Shown: positions 47,791 to 48,553 of the stretch, in pieces
Position numbering within the stretch: the stretch's first letter is position 1
How the letters are laid out: each line of letters opens with the position of its first letter
Origin: Lichtheimia corymbifera B2541
Taxonomy: Eukaryota > Mucoromycota > Mucoromycetes > Mucorales > Lichtheimiaceae
DNA: 48,553 bases
NCBI GenBank assembly: GCA_000697475.1
Contig: JNEU01000892.1
Span: 1-48,553 of the forward strand
Reading direction: 5' to 3'
The notes under the pieces: generated by a model
Databases searched by the model: none
The model's input: only the letters and a program-made list of their open reading frames with translations
What the model was told of the DNA's origin: nothing
Translations under genes and position numbers: made by a program

Positions 47791-48334
47791 CATGTCTTGG
47801 CGCAAAGTGCTTTACAGTCATGGACGTTATTGGAATACCCAGGTCAATGCATGCAGCAGCTATTTTACAATCATGGATGAAGGATGACTAGACAGCAGCA
47901 ACCGAGAATACAATGGCACAATCATCCCCGTTAGCTCGATGTGACTCACCCGTAGCTTATTCATTCCCTTATCATACTTACTCCATAAACATCCTCACTA
48001 CCATGTGCTATTCTTCGACTTTTACACTGAATGAAAATTGGATTCAACATGATTTTAGGAGGATATCGTAATATAATGCAAGATATGGATCACTTGATTG
48101 GTTTCTGGATTGGAAGGGGTGATAGAAGTTTGAAGGGTTGGTAGGTGATTCCGGGATAGGTGTAGCGATATCTCGCGAGCACATGCTCCCTGTGACTTGA
48201 AATTTTTTCTGTACTAAGGAAACCATACCCGGCCTTTATGCTGGTGTAAATTTTGTGACTGGTTTCCTAATAGGAATATGAATTGTACATAGTGCTTTTT
48301 TCACTTAGGGTTAGGTCACCTCTGGCGCTGTGAC

Positions 48335-48546
48335 GTGCCCCCATGTGACTGCAGGCTCATGCGATGAAAATTTTACTAATAAAGTCCATCTTTGGCTACA
48401 CAATGGTATATATTACAACGATGTAACGTGACACAAAAGTGAAAGTCACTTTTTGAGTGCCTATAGATTATTTTAAAGGCGCTCATGCTCATTACCATGC
48501 CCCCACGTGATCTCTGTGACCTGGGATGAAAATTGCACTATGAAAG
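48335..48546 (+). repeat. pair of 50-bp direct repeats
   Basis: Copies at 48335-48384 and 48497-48546 share TGCCCCCA, a GTGA box and GATGAAAATT with about 70 per cent of positions identical, 162 bases apart. Between them is ordinary AT-rich sequence. The stretch 47790-48334 shows no gene; it has one 9-base inverted repeat (AGGAAACCA at 48217, TGGTTTCCT at 48260) and a single TTAGGGTTAGG at 48305. Confidence 0.6.
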
Positions 48547-48553
48547 GCGATGT

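Noticed and set aside
48305..48315. TTAGGGTTAGG as a sign of a telomere
   Set aside because: Less than two units, with no array and ordinary sequence on both sides; compatible with chance.

Overview
This window looks like nuclear DNA from a filamentous, early-diverging fungus, most likely Mucoromycota (Mucorales-like). That is an inference from three things. Genes carry many short introns of about 45-65 bases with GT-AG ends and clean phases. The conserved genes include a bifunctional GARS-AIRS enzyme without a GART domain, an intron-rich DDB1, an Atg1 kinase, a GT71 mannosyltransferase and an HsbA-like secreted protein. Spacing in the conserved part is tight (about 130-600 bases, one gap of 1 kb). 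No rRNA, tRNA, CRISPR or recognisable transposase was found.

Left part (1-31.3 kb): after a 1.2-kb intergenic lead with a 70-bp tandem duplication come two plus-strand genes, ADE5,7 (purine synthesis) and a FrnE/DsbA-like oxidoreductase. Nine genes then follow in a row on the minus strand: TOP2, DDB1, a mitochondrial thiamine pyrophosphate carrier (TPC1), pyrroline-5-carboxylate reductase (PRO3), the succinate dehydrogenase flavinylation factor SDH5/SDHAF2, a small secreted HsbA-like protein, ATG1, a GT71 mannosyltransferase and a 970-residue protein of unknown function with a polyproline tract. The last shares a 307-base divergent upstream region with a plus-strand MFS transporter. Exons were assigned by hand. 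Every model closes in frame except the MFS gene, whose last junction is out of phase, and a small doubtful gene at 39.9 kb.

Right part (31.3-48.6 kb) is accessory in character. A 230-bp hexamer/dodecamer minisatellite sits just outside a 15.2-kb segment (about 32306-47477) bounded by two arms of about 1.45-1.5 kb that are inverted copies of each other. Each arm carries six copies of a 150-195-bp module. Inside lie decayed gene fragments, a BTB/POZ gene with a long CT microsatellite upstream, a small doubtful gene, a Rho GEF (DEP-like, DH, PH, CNH) and a tail-anchored protein whose C-terminal third resembles plant DUF247/UPF0481 proteins. A further inverted repeat pair links 37.35-37.66 kb with 47.5-47.9 kb just outside the segment.

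The strongest candidate for something undescribed is this inverted-repeat-bounded segment, either a large element carrying cargo genes or a chromosomal segment trapped between two inverted repeats. Smaller points are a GC-AG intron and a stopless 57-base intron in ATG1, a start codon ending exactly at a splice donor in the Rho GEF, a TOP2 with a very short C-terminal domain and an MCB-type motif upstream, and a two-codon uORF whose stop overlaps the start of the unknown gene.
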